Positions 9,801 to 18,808 of a stretch of 64,000 nucleotides of DNA are shown one piece after another. Under the pieces are notes generated by a model. It did no database searches. It worked only from the letters and a program-made list of their open reading frames with translations, and had not been told where the DNA came from. Position 1 is the first letter of the stretch; each line of letters starts with the position of its first letter. Source of the DNA: JAIXWP01 sp041391745 (GTDB lineage: Bacteria; Bacteroidota; Bacteroidia; Flavobacteriales_D; Sanyastnellaceae); contig JAWKNK010000008.1 of NCBI GenBank assembly GCA_041391745.1, positions 66,301-130,300 on the forward strand, given 5' to 3'. Made by a program: the position numbers and the translations under genes.

Positions 9801-10016
9801 CACACCGTTGATGGCGCGCTCTAGTGGAATCAATGTGGATTCGACCAATACCTGAGCACTTGCTCCAGGATAGGCAATGAAAATATTTACCCGTGGTGGG
9901 GCGATACTTGGAAATTGAGAAATAGGACGGGTATTTACCGCCAGCAATCCCAAAAAGATTATTGCCAAAGAAATGGAAATAGCAAGTACCGGACGTTTAA
10001 TGAATTTACTAAACAT
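6816..10016 (-). CDS. RND multidrug efflux transporter, AcrB/HAE1 family
   Basis: The 1066-residue inner-membrane pump of a tripartite efflux system, driven by proton import. It has 12 expected membrane helices and two large periplasmic loops. The proton-relay aspartates are visible in GIVVDDAIVVVEAV and the partner lysine in LLGKNAVLIVEF. The N terminus (FIKRPVLAISISLAIIFLG) and GYGSSDGFSLRL porter region are typical of hydrophobe/amphiphile pumps rather than metal (CusA) pumps. It lies between the fusion protein and the channel genes. The substrate cannot be read from sequence, and no regulator gene is adjacent. Confidence 0.97.
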   Translation of the reverse strand: MFSKFIKRPVLAISISLAIIFLGLLAVNTRPISQFPSIAPPRVNIFIAYPGASAQVLVESTLIPLERAINGVQGMQYITSDATSAGEATVQIIFEPGTDPNAAVVNVKTRVDAIMNNLPFLVQREGIIITPIQPSMLMYVNLYSKDKDADEKFLYNYANVNVIPNLQRISGMGRAQILGSRTFAMRVWLKPDRMQAYNVSAEDVLKAMEEQSIIGRPGRLGQASGKVAQSLEFTLSYKGRFNKPEEYENIIVKANPNGELLKLKDIANVELGSEFFDIYSNKDGYPSASIVLKQNFGTNASAVIKATKEKLEELKKDFPPGMDYEINYDVSKFVNASIDKVIHTLVEAFILVAIVVFIFLGDWRSTLIPIIAVPVSLIGAFMFMQLFDLTINLITLFALVLAIGIVVDDAIVVVEAVHAKMEEEHLSPFHAVKKVLGEISGAVIAITLIMTAVFVPIAFMTGPVGVFYRQFSITMASAIVLSGVIALTLTPVLCAMILKNNHGQPRKKTPVNRFIDWFNKRFDKLTGRYTRLLTKIVNRRVLTFLVLGAFGFGIFAVSETLPAGFIPNEDQGQIYAIVQTPPGSTLERTKEVSEQLQEIAEEIPDIQSVTSLAGYEILTEGRGSNAGTCLINLKDWEHREHSVKQIIELLEEETRSLGAVIEYFEPPAVPGYGSSDGFSLRLLDKNNTVDYHDFDKINQEFMDALRKRKELSGLFTFYAANYPQYEIQIDNEKAMQKGVSISDAMENLNVLIGSTYEQGFTRFNTFFKVYTQSAPEYRRLPSDILKLFVKNEAGEMVPYSSFVTLRKTQGPNEITRFNLYTSSAIRGVPAKGYTTGDAIDAIREVAAETLPNGYDIAWEGLSFDEASRGNEALYIFLIVLMFVYLVLASQYESFIIPLAILFSLPIGVFGSFLLLKIMGLSNDVYAQIGLIMLIGLLGKNAVLIVEFAVQKHEQGASVLDAAIEGAKVRFRPILMTSFAFIAGLIPLVRATGAGAVGNKTIGASALGGMLMGTIFGVIIVPGLYYIFGKMAEGRKLIRDEEQNPLSEDFVDNKIIPHKPNTEHDEH

Positions 10017-10040
10017 AATACAATGTTTTTAAGTTCCTAA

Positions 10041-11125
10041 TTATTCCGCGTGAATTGCTCGCAATTCCTTGATGATAGCTTCCTGATCTACAAAATTGAT
10101 TTCAATTTCTTGACCATTTCTCACTTTACGTAGTCCGTCAACAAGCAATGTGTCTTGAGCAGATAACCCTTTGGTTACTTCATAGATGTGCTCCATTTCA
10201 TTGCCCACTTCAATGTGATGAGATTCTAATTTCCCATCTTTTACTACGTAAACATATTTTTTATCCAATACTTCAAAAACGGCTTTCTGAGGTATTAGCA
10301 GAGAATTCTTAAGAGGAATAGGCATGTAAATTTTACCTGTCTGTCCGTGTCTAAGAAGAGAGTTCGGATTAGAGAATGTGGCACGAAACGCAATGTTACC
10401 TGTCTCATTATTGAAGTCGGCTTCAATCGTTTCTACATCACCTTCAAGGTCGTAGAATTCATTATTTGCCATTTTCAATTTGACGCGAGGCATATCACCT
10501 ACCGACTTCATTTTTTGCATGTAATCAAGGTAAATCGCTTCTGGTACGTTGAAGTACACCCACAATTTGCTATTGTCTGAAAGGGTGGTGAGCAGTTCAC
10601 CTTCTTCCACCAAGCTACCTAAACGAATGTCGCCGAATCGACCAACAATTCCATCGAATGGTGCCTTGATTTCAGTGAATTGAAGTTTGGCTTCAGCAAG
10701 CGCTAGCTCTGCTTTCGCCTTGTTGAACTTGGCTTGAGCCAGTGCCAACTCGTTGGGAGAAACCACGTTTTTGTCGGCAAGGGCCTTTGTGTTTTTCAAC
10801 TCAATTTCTGCAAAGTCCGCTTCAGCCTTCGCTGTGAGCATTTCAGCATTGTAAATGGAAGTGGTCAATTGAAAGAGTACTTGACCTTTTTTCACGCGTT
10901 GACCTTCGTCAACAAAGATGTTTTGAAGATAACCTTCGTCAAATGCACGCAATTCAATGTGCTGAATACCGCGAACTTGACCAACATATTCTTTATATAC
11001 TAATGTGTCCTTAGTTTGAGGAAGAGTTACTGTGAATTTTACTTCTTCTTCTTTTTCTGAGTGTTCATTCTTGCAGCTTGACAAAATTATTACTGCAAAA
11101 GGAAGAGCAATGATGTGCTTTTCAT
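10041..11125 (-). CDS. RND efflux membrane-fusion lipoprotein, apparent frameshift at start
   Basis: A periplasmic adaptor (AcrA/MexA family) linking pump and channel. The conserved frame (347 residues from a TTG at 11084) contains the barrel-sandwich lipoyl halves (FVDEGQRVKKGQVLFQL and IKAPFDGIVGRFGD) around a helical hairpin, then the beta-barrel and membrane-proximal domains. Upstream of that TTG the same frame encodes a perfect lipoprotein signal (HIIALPFAVIILSSC) but has no start. The ATG at 11125 is one base out of frame: adding one A to the A4 run (plus-strand 11119-11122) joins ATG to the signal peptide. Either the sequence lost one A or this copy is defective at its start. It is first in the efflux operon, 24 bases before the pump gene. 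Confidence 0.9.
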
Positions 11126-11220
11126 TTGTTTAATACTTGATCTATTGAATTTATGAATTGCCGTTATAGGGCAGGGTGTAGGGCACTACCATTCACTGAT
11201 GGAATAACCCAAAAATTCAA

Positions 11221-11574
11221 TTAGATCACGTCCAGTTTCCAGGACTTATAAAAAAAGAAAGGACGCTTGCTGCTTTTGAAACACTGCAGCTCAGAGATCG
11301 ACTCCCAGATATTTTTTTCTTTCGTTTTAAAATCTTCGGTAGCTGTGTAAGACGAACAGTCGTCATCTTCCTGCGTTTCCTCATTTTCAAATTGTGAATT
11401 CTCTTTTTGCTCGCTCTGTCTTAATTCGTCGGCGAAAAGAATAAGATTTGAAAATGAATCCGAAACATTACCGTCAATTTCTATAGAAATCTCATTCACC
11501 GCAGACACCTGAGGTGAAACACCCATCGATGGCCCGATAAAAAGAGAGTATAGAAATAGAGCAATTAATTGCAT
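11221..11574 (-). CDS. Small secreted protein of unknown function
   Basis: A 117-residue protein I do not recognise. The N terminus is a plausible signal peptide (LIALFLYSLFIGPSMGVS). The middle is acidic (NEETQEDDDCSS), and the C terminus is basic and aromatic (SKRPFFFYKSW). Two cysteines are present after the signal. It points the same way as the efflux operon, about 95 bases upstream of the fusion-protein start, so it could be its first gene. Base composition fits a real gene, but no domain supports a role. Confidence 0.6.
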   Translation of the reverse strand: MQLIALFLYSLFIGPSMGVSPQVSAVNEISIEIDGNVSDSFSNLILFADELRQSEQKENSQFENEETQEDDDCSSYTATEDFKTKEKNIWESISELQCFKSSKRPFFFYKSWKLDVI

Positions 11575-11773
11575 AGTAGAAAAAAATCTGGCTTTGTAAT
11601 CCAGAATAAGGTCAGAATTACGATGCTAAAGTAGATAGAGTGGGGAATAGGGGACATTACTTTAATAAAAAATTAACAGTCTACCCAACGAATGCGAAAT
11701 GGGTGGGATAGCGAATATTCGCTATTGAAACATTGATTTTCAATAGCCAAATTTGTGACTAAACATTTTTGCT

Positions 11774-13986
11774 ATGAACAGACTTTACACTCTCTTGCTC
11801 ATTTTATCATGCTTTTCAGCTACTGCTCAACGTTTCGAATGGGTGTCTTTTACTCCACTCACTTCAGGAAATTCGGGGAGTGGAGCGCTGCATGTTGCGA
11901 CGGATCCGGACAATAATATTTATACCGTTTCAGTATTTAATGACCCAATAATTGTGGGAGAGGATACTTTATATCATGGCGGAAACTTTAACCGACCTGA
12001 TATCGTGGTTACCAAATGGAATGAGGCTGGTGAGGTAATGGCCTACCGTCATTTTTACAACTTTTCGACCAATGGAAACCCTGATCCGCAGGATATGGAA
12101 TTTGACTTGGAAAATAACCATTTGCTCGTTTCCATTTCCTCTCTCTATCCAGGAACACCTGTTACCTTGGTAGGAAATGATGAACAAGAAGACATGCCCT
12201 TAGAAATTTTTACAGGATCAGTAATGCGTTTTGATACGGATTTGAATTTTGTTTCAAAACAAGACATTCCGGGTGGCGCAACGTATAGCGCTCCAATAGC
12301 GGTGAAGGATGGTTTTATTTACGCCTCTCAAGGATATGTGAGCACTATTTCTAAAATTGATGCAGACAATAATGTGATTTGGTCATTACCCTCTACTGCA
12401 AGCATGGCATCGTTTAACGGTGCGGACATAGTGGTAACCGATGATGATTTTCTATATGTGTTAGGATACTATATGGATGGGTTCAATACGAATCAATCGG
12501 TAACTTTAGGAGGGGTCACTGTAACGCCACCTTCTGGAGGTGCTAGTTATATGATTGTCTTTAAATTGGATTTAGATGGAGTTGTGGTTGAAGGCAGAAG
12601 CGTGGCTATCGCTACCAGTTATCTCAACCCTATTCGTATTACTTCAGATTCGGACAACAATCTATACATTGCTTCGGGGTATGCTATTCCAGACCAAGTG
12701 ATTGGTGATTTTACGTTGGGTCCACTAACGGGAAGTACGGATGGTTTTGTGGTAAAGTTGACCGACTTCGAGCCTCAATGGGTGACCGAATTACACCATA
12801 CTGGCACTAATCTGGAAATGCGCGATATCGTTGTAAATGAAAATGGAAAGGTCAGCGTAATTGGACTTTATGGAGGCACTGCCAATATTGGCGGTACACA
12901 GTTGCCAAGTTCATCATTCGGTACTGGATTTTTAGTACAAATGAATGATGAGACTGGAGAAATAGGATACGCTACCAATTTCGGTTCGTTGAGGCGGGTA
13001 CCGGTCGCCCATATTCTATGGCGATGATTGGTGATAAGTATTATTCGGCAGGCCAGTCGTTTGGATCAAGTTTGAACAACAATCCAAACGCTGCGGCATA
13101 CGGCTGTTTTCACAACACAAGAGCACAAGCTTACCTCACTTACTTTCACGACGTACCTGCCATTGATCCTACTGTGAGCTTGTCGTTCGAAGCTCCGCTT
13201 TTAACTGCAACAGCAAATGCTCCTGAAGCAACGTTCCAATGGTATTTGGATGGCGTATTGCTAGAAGATGAAACAGAAAGTTCGATTAATCCAGATGCGG
13301 ATGGTGTATATGAAGTGGAAGTGACATTGTTTGGCTGTACTGCAAACGATCAATATCAATACTGTTTTGTAGCAGGCACCGATGAAGTAGATGCGTGCAA
13401 CAGCTATACCTGGATTGATGGCAACACCTACATGGAAGATGTGGACAATGTAACCTATTCATTGGTTTCATCTACAGGTTGTGATTCATTGGTGACATTG
13501 AACTTACATATACATCAAGTTGATTTAGGCGTGAGTGTTTCAGGCAATGATATTTCATCCAACTACGCTGGTGCTTCGAGCTATCAGTGGTATGAATGTG
13601 GTGAGAAGTTCGCGTTTATTGATGGCGCAGACGAACAGACTTACACAGTAGAAGGTTCAGGAGAATATGCAGTACAAATCACCACAGATTTTTGCGAATT
13701 GATGTCCGATTGCGGTGAAGTCATTTTTATCGGATTGGAAGAAAACGAAGGATGGAATATTTCACTTTATCCAAACCCTGCTTCTGACTTCATCGTAGTT
13801 GATAAGCTTCAAGGTAAAAATGAAATTCGTATTCTTGATACCAGCGGTCGCCTCATTCAGGGCATGATAGCTACCAACTCCACGCAATATATTTCTCTTG
13901 AAGATTTATCAGCAGGAATCTACTTCATTCAAATCGATTCAGGCACCACACTGCACACACTGAAGTTTGTGGTGGAGAAATTTTAG
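11774..13986 (+). pseudogene. T9SS-secreted beta-propeller protein, split by one frameshift
   Basis: Two consecutive frames make one protein of about 737 residues. The first (11774 to a stop at 13027) has a signal peptide and repeated blades of SBBP/beta-propeller type (DIVVTKWNEAGEVMAYRHF, GSTDGFVVKLTDF). The second holds the rest: PKD/Ig-like parts, a DACNSYTWIDGNTY...CDSLVTLNL module common in secreted Bacteroidota proteins, and a C-terminal type A sorting domain (LYPNPASDFIVVD ... SAGIYFIQI). The frames join around 12985-12990, where restoring one base after GGTTC gives a continuous FGS-VEAGTGRPYSMAMIG reading. Whether this is a mutation or a sequencing error is open. A role in the cell surface or adhesion is inference. 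Confidence 0.85.
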
Positions 13987-14190
13987 TTCATGGATCGTGG
14001 ATCGTGGTTCATGGATCGTGGATCATGGATTGTCGAAGGATGATTCATGATTCATTATTCATAATTCGTGGTTCATAGTTCGTGGTTCATAGATAGTTGA
14101 AGGATGATTCATAATTCATGATTCATATTTCAGAACTACTCCTACACTCTCTTGTTCACTTGAATCCTTGAATCCTCGTCTCCTTCATGA
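13987..14190. repeat. Quasi-repeat of TTCATGGATCGTGG / TTCATGATTCAT words
   Basis: Dense, imperfect repetition of TTCATGGATCGTGG-, ATTCATAATTC- and TTGAATCCTTGAATCC-type words directly after the T9SS gene. The same words recur in gaps near 1640, 43825, 45540 and throughout 51.9-62.2 kb. The rest of the gap to 14604 has no gene. Confidence 0.7.
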
Positions 14191-14572
14191 ATCGCGGTCG
14201 AAGGCCGCGGGAAGTTCCAATTCTCCAATAATTCCAAATAATATTTTTTGATTAAAGTGGGGAGGCTTGAGCAAAAATTCCTGTCATCCATTCCAAAAGT
14301 AGATATGTGGTGAACTGCTAGCAATTGTGGAACCTTGTAGACATGGAACTACTACAAAAAAGGAAGAAATAATTCTTTGTGAATTTACTTATAAATTACA
14401 TCACAGTTATCTCTTTAAAAACAAGTAATTTTTGATTTAAAATATTTGAAACGCCAATACTGAATCTAGAGAACTTATGATTTTCGGTCAGTAATTCGCG
14501 TGTCTCACAGAAGATTAATATTTCGTGTTAGATATTTTTTAGTTTTACTAAGCCGAAAATTAAAACTAACTT

Positions 14573-14607
14573 CCTCCTGCCGCTAGGAGGATGCTATCTA
14601 CGCTATG
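14573..14607 (+). promoter_or_regulatory. Hairpin covering a Shine-Dalgarno site, with a 5-codon leader frame
   Basis: CCTCCT (14573-14578) can pair with AGGAGG (14585-14590) around a 6-base loop, hiding a perfect Shine-Dalgarno sequence. Directly after it, a five-codon frame (MLSTL) runs from 14591 and its TGA overlaps the ATG of the next gene as ATGA. This could couple or gate translation of the TPR regulator, or may be chance. Confidence 0.4.
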
Positions 14608-16251
14608 AAATATTTCATTTTAATTATAATAGAATTCTTTCTTTTTGCAATACCCTCAAGATGTATTTGTCAAGTCGAGATTCCTGATTCTCTGCGCGGT
14701 AGACCTTGTGATATCGCGAGATTTTGTTTAAGTCAATGTGAACTGAAGTCTCAAACTAATTTTGATCTGAGTACTCGATATTTTTTGGACTACGGTAATT
14801 ACTTGTTCTTATGTGGCGAAAAAGAAAAGAGTATTGAGGTGCTTCAAAGTATCTTAAAGAGGTCTGATCTTAAATATAAAGATGAATTCATTGCAAGTGC
14901 ATGTAAGTCCTTGTCAAGGATTTCGGAAATAGAAGGTAAATATCTAGATTGCGTGTACTACGCCGATACAGCCATTACAATTTCAAGGAATATAGGAAAC
15001 AAGAAAATTGAAGCTGATGCAACTCTGAATAGAGGAAACGGTTTGATAAACCTGAATAGAAATGAAGAGGCCATTGCTTGTTATTATAGAGCGGACGGTA
15101 TCTACAAGGAGTTAGAGGATAGTTCTGGAATGTCTATGGCCCTTGGTAATATTGGTAACTATTATTGTAGAATAAATCAATTTGAAAAAGCATTGCAAAT
15201 TTTCGATTCAGAATTTGAGATAATTCCTTCGAGGGTGCAACTAAATGCTCTTATAACAAATATAGGAAACCGCGCATATGTTAGAATTTCCCTTGGCCAA
15301 TCAGGTGATGAGGTTGAGCAACTTCTGAAAGATTGTCGGAGTATGGCTAGAAATGGAAATTACACTTCTTTATTGAGTTGGGCGCTTAGCCTGTCTGGTT
15401 ACTATTATGTTAATCTAAAAGAGGATTTTCAAAAAGCTAAAGAGTATTATGACGAAGGCTTAAAACTTGCCAAGACCTCAGGAAATGCAATTGAACAATT
15501 TAGAATTATTTCCAGTTTGGCTAGTGTCCATCTGAATCTAAAAAACTATGACAGTTGTAATTATTATTTACCATTAGCTTACAATAAGATAGTCGAATTA
15601 AATGATTCAACCGAACTTTTAAAGTTGCTTAAATTAATGGCAACTTCATATGCAGAAATGAATGATTTCGAAAGGGCTTTTACTTATTATGCCAAATGGG
15701 ATTCTTTGAATGCGATTTTTTTGAGTAGGGAGCGAATCGAGCTACTTTCAAAAATGGAAACGGAATTCGCGAATCAAAAGCTAAGAGCTGAAACACTGGA
15801 GAAAGATTTAGAAATTTCCAACAAGAAAGGAGTAATCTATCTAATGTTCATAATTACAATTATATTATCGGCATTATTTATTTTTTATCGAAAGCGAACA
15901 AGACGAAAACATAAAGAGCAAATATTACTTATTGAAGAATCGATAAAAAGAATTAAGAAGGATAGAAACGAGGAGGTGATTTTTAGTATTGATAGACTGA
16001 AAAAGTGTTTTGGAGTCGCTCACAATTTGAATATTCAAGATTTCGAGTTATTGCTTTTGTTAATTAACTCAAGAGGTCAACTGACAAATCATGTCATGTC
16101 AGAAGAGCTTAAATGGTCCCATGATACATTGCGTTATCACAAAAGAAAAATTGTGCAGGCGATTGGTAAACCGGGTGCAACAAACGAGGAAATTATATCT
16201 GAGATCATAGGGAGATTAGAAAAATATGACACGCAAAAAGCTGATTATTAG
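14605..16251 (+). CDS. TPR-repeat membrane regulator with C-terminal helix-turn-helix
   Basis: A 548-residue protein with a signal peptide, about seven tetratricopeptide repeats (for example NKKIEADATLNRGNGLINLNR and IEQFRIISSLASVHL), a coiled-coil-like stretch, one membrane helix near residue 412 (VIYLMFIITIILSALFIFY) and a cytoplasmic tail of about 120 residues. The tail ends in a helix-turn-helix-like segment (LTNHVMSEELKWSHDTLRYHKRKIV). This outside-TPR, membrane, inside-HTH layout is common in Bacteroidota and implies direct signal-to-DNA coupling. It precedes the four-gene run at 16350-22843 by 98 bases and may control it; that is inference. The gap contains short palindromes (TGGTAAATATTTTACCA). 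Confidence 0.8.
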   Translation: MKYFILIIIEFFLFAIPSRCICQVEIPDSLRGRPCDIARFCLSQCELKSQTNFDLSTRYFLDYGNYLFLCGEKEKSIEVLQSILKRSDLKYKDEFIASACKSLSRISEIEGKYLDCVYYADTAITISRNIGNKKIEADATLNRGNGLINLNRNEEAIACYYRADGIYKELEDSSGMSMALGNIGNYYCRINQFEKALQIFDSEFEIIPSRVQLNALITNIGNRAYVRISLGQSGDEVEQLLKDCRSMARNGNYTSLLSWALSLSGYYYVNLKEDFQKAKEYYDEGLKLAKTSGNAIEQFRIISSLASVHLNLKNYDSCNYYLPLAYNKIVELNDSTELLKLLKLMATSYAEMNDFERAFTYYAKWDSLNAIFLSRERIELLSKMETEFANQKLRAETLEKDLEISNKKGVIYLMFIITIILSALFIFYRKRTRRKHKEQILLIEESIKRIKKDRNEEVIFSIDRLKKCFGVAHNLNIQDFELLLLLINSRGQLTNHVMSEELKWSHDTLRYHKRKIVQAIGKPGATNEEIISEIIGRLEKYDTQKADY

Positions 16252-16349
16252 CGGGTGGTAAATATTTTACCATCTAAATATTTAGATTTGTTTAGGCGAT
16301 TATGAATCTCTTCTGCTAGATTCGTCTTCAATGAAAAACTTCGGATAAG

Positions 16350-17342
16350 ATGCTAAACCGGTCACTTTTAATTGTTATCCTTCTTTTGGTATTTGAGCAG
16401 TCATTTTGTCAGGCTGAAAAGATGAATAATAATGACGTAGTCACTTTAACCCAATTGGGACTAGAGGATGATATCATAATTAAAAAAATAGAATCAAGTC
16501 TCCCAGATTTCGAGTTAACGGAATCGTCAATTATAAATATGCTTCAATCAGGAGTATCGTATAAAGTATTAAGATCAATAATTTATAGACAAGATGGATT
16601 TATTCTGGCTAAGTCATTGGAGCCGGAAGACACCAAATTGGCTAATAATTCGAATTCCCAAGACAACAATATTGTAAAAACTGTTGAGAAAAGACCCAAA
16701 CAAAAGCATGGACATTCCATTAGGTTAGGATTGGGTAATGATTACGGCGCATTGGGAATGGGTTTGTCAATCAACATAGTTGGAAATAAAATTAGACCTT
16801 TAACTTTTGATTTGAATTTAGGAATTAGAAATTATAAAAATATTAAAGTTGCCGATCAGAAGAATTGGAAGAATTTACACAATTGGTATTCTTTCTATCA
16901 TTTCAATCCTGATTATAAAAAATCCAAGTTACAAGGGACAAAAAATGAGATGTCATATTGGGTTGGGTCTTTTGGTTTAACTAAACATATTGGAGAGATT
17001 TTTACAGTCGGCGCTAATTTTGGAGTAAGGGATTGGGTCGTTAGAATTCCTCATGAATTTATTGGATATAGCAATGGATTTGCACTATACCAGCCCAATT
17101 ATGAAGACGCTAAATTCAAACCAATTTTAGGATTTTCATTAAATATTGGGCTCTATGCTCCCATAAACAGAACATTTGCTTTATTTATGAATGGGGGCTA
17201 TTCGAAGATGACTCTAGTTAATTCGGGAAACAAACAGGATGTATACTACGGAGGTTCGGAAGGCTTGCTATTGGGATATCATTGGGAAAGTTTGGTTCAA
17301 GAGAACTTTTTCTTTCAAGGAGGATTTGCAATTAAATTATAG
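16350..17342 (+). CDS. Exported protein with shared ~50-residue module and beta-barrel-like body
   Basis: A 330-residue protein with a signal peptide (LLIVILLLVFEQSFCQ). Residues ~25-80 form the module NNDVVTLTQLGLEDDIIIKKI...FELTESSIINMLQSGVSYKVL, which recurs in the next two genes. After a charged linker the rest looks like an outer-membrane barrel: alternating hydrophobic strands, many aromatic and glycine residues (RLGLGNDYGALGMGLSINIV) and a terminal FQGGFAIKL. I recognise no named family. It is first in a run of four closely spaced genes (gaps of 5, 12 and 12 bases), hence probably an operon. Confidence 0.75.
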   Translation: MLNRSLLIVILLLVFEQSFCQAEKMNNNDVVTLTQLGLEDDIIIKKIESSLPDFELTESSIINMLQSGVSYKVLRSIIYRQDGFILAKSLEPEDTKLANNSNSQDNNIVKTVEKRPKQKHGHSIRLGLGNDYGALGMGLSINIVGNKIRPLTFDLNLGIRNYKNIKVADQKNWKNLHNWYSFYHFNPDYKKSKLQGTKNEMSYWVGSFGLTKHIGEIFTVGANFGVRDWVVRIPHEFIGYSNGFALYQPNYEDAKFKPILGFSLNIGLYAPINRTFALFMNGGYSKMTLVNSGNKQDVYYGGSEGLLLGYHWESLVQENFFFQGGFAIKL

Positions 17343-17347
17343 TAAAA

Positions 17348-17956
17348 ATGAAGTCTTTTATACTACTCGCTTTATTGGGCAGCCTTTCTGTAACTATTTC
17401 TGCACAAGAGGATCTCACTACAATAATCACTAAGGACGGTATGGAGTATTTTGTGTGTGTCAAGGAAATCGATGAAAAGAATATTAAGTTTAGTAATGAT
17501 TGCGCGAATAGTGACGTCACTCAGTTAATTCAGCTTATTCGAGTCTTTATGATTATAGACCCTCATGGGGTTAGAAGTTATTATAGAAACGGTAAATTAG
17601 TTTCAATAAATGACAGACCGCTAAATATTGTGCATGAATTAAAAAGTGAGAATGCGGATTTAACAGTAGCACTGGAAAAATGTAACGAACAAAAAAGAGA
17701 CGAAAATGATACAATGGAGCTTGTGACTTCAAGAGGTCAACAATCCCCTCCATCTTCCAGAACTTCAGAAACCAATTTGACTTTTATTGACAATAGTAAA
17801 CTGGTTGATTTAGTAAAAATCGGAAAATCTGATTCTGAAATTATCGAACTAATTCATCAAACTGAACATAAGTTTGATACTTCAATTGAGTCAATTAAAT
17901 CTATGATGACTCAGGGTGTAAGCTCTGATTTAATTCGCTTTATAATGTCTAATTAA
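17348..17956 (+). CDS. Exported protein with C-terminal shared module
   Basis: A 202-residue protein with a signal peptide (SFILLALLGSLSVTISAQ). The N-terminal half (IITKDGMEYFVCVKEIDEKNIKFSN) resembles small beta-sandwich segments of Bacteroidota surface proteins that sit beside outer-membrane barrels. The C terminus (residues ~150-202) is the same module as in its neighbours: NSKLVDLVKIGKSDSEIIELI...FDTSIESIKSMMTQGVSSDLI. It starts 5 bases after the previous stop. Function unknown. Confidence 0.75.
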   Translation: MKSFILLALLGSLSVTISAQEDLTTIITKDGMEYFVCVKEIDEKNIKFSNDCANSDVTQLIQLIRVFMIIDPHGVRSYYRNGKLVSINDRPLNIVHELKSENADLTVALEKCNEQKRDENDTMELVTSRGQQSPPSSRTSETNLTFIDNSKLVDLVKIGKSDSEIIELIHQTEHKFDTSIESIKSMMTQGVSSDLIRFIMSN

Positions 17957-17968
17957 AAATTAAACAAA

Positions 17969-18796
17969 ATGCTAAATAAATTCGTTTGCTTTTCTATTCT
18001 GCTCTCCATCAATTTAGGAGTTCAATTATCGTCGTTTGGACAAGAGATATTAAAAAATGAAGATGTGGTATTTATGTTGGGAATAGGACTTTCTGAAGAA
18101 GTCGTTATGACAAAAATCGATGGTACATTCAATGATTTTGACATTTCGATTGTTGGACTAAAAGGATTGAATGATGCTAAAGTTCCGCAGAATGTCATAA
18201 CAGCCGTTGTTAAAGCAGCAAATAACCCGAACTTGAAATATCAAGATCCAAATGATCCGTTAAGTTATCATTCAGGCGGATTTTACTACATAAAAAATAA
18301 GTTACTCGAGCGGTTGGAATTTAGTGCTTATAGTCAAGGTAAAACTTCTGGCAAATACTTGGAAAGTGTTAGTCGGGGACTGGTTGGGCCTAAGATGTCA
18401 ATTATGATATCAGACTCTACATCTAGGCAATCTTTCATAGGTAGTCCAGAATTTTATTTTTATGCAGAAGTCGGTGCTGAAAGTTCATTTCAAGGGTATG
18501 AGGCTCAAAGTCCTAACTCGTTTATTTGTGTAAAATTAGAATCGGATAAGAATGCAAGATCGGTGCAAATTGGAAGCTCTAATATTGATGGGGCAAAATC
18601 TGGTATTGGTGGTGAGTCAACTGTTTCATTTGAGTTCGAGAGATTGAAAGATGGTATATATAGAGTGTATTTCAAAGAGCCTCTAGAAAAAGGGGAATAT
18701 GCATTCATGAATATAGGAAATTTGAGTGTTTACATCAATAATAAAGGTGCTGGTACATCCAATCAAAATCGAGCCTTTGATTTTAGTGTTAATTAA
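17969..18796 (+). CDS. Exported protein with N-terminal shared module
   Basis: A 275-residue protein with a signal peptide (CFSILLSINLGVQLSSFG). The shared module follows directly (NEDVVFMLGIGLSEEVVMTKI...FDISIVGLKGLNDAKVPQNVI). The remainder is a beta-rich domain ending in VYFKEPLEKGEYAFMNIG, which resembles the small surface-exposed sandwich found in other Bacteroidota exported proteins. It is the third gene of the run. Confidence 0.75.
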   Translation: MLNKFVCFSILLSINLGVQLSSFGQEILKNEDVVFMLGIGLSEEVVMTKIDGTFNDFDISIVGLKGLNDAKVPQNVITAVVKAANNPNLKYQDPNDPLSYHSGGFYYIKNKLLERLEFSAYSQGKTSGKYLESVSRGLVGPKMSIMISDSTSRQSFIGSPEFYFYAEVGAESSFQGYEAQSPNSFICVKLESDKNARSVQIGSSNIDGAKSGIGGESTVSFEFERLKDGIYRVYFKEPLEKGEYAFMNIGNLSVYINNKGAGTSNQNRAFDFSVN

Positions 18797-18808
18797 ATAT
18801 TTTAAATT

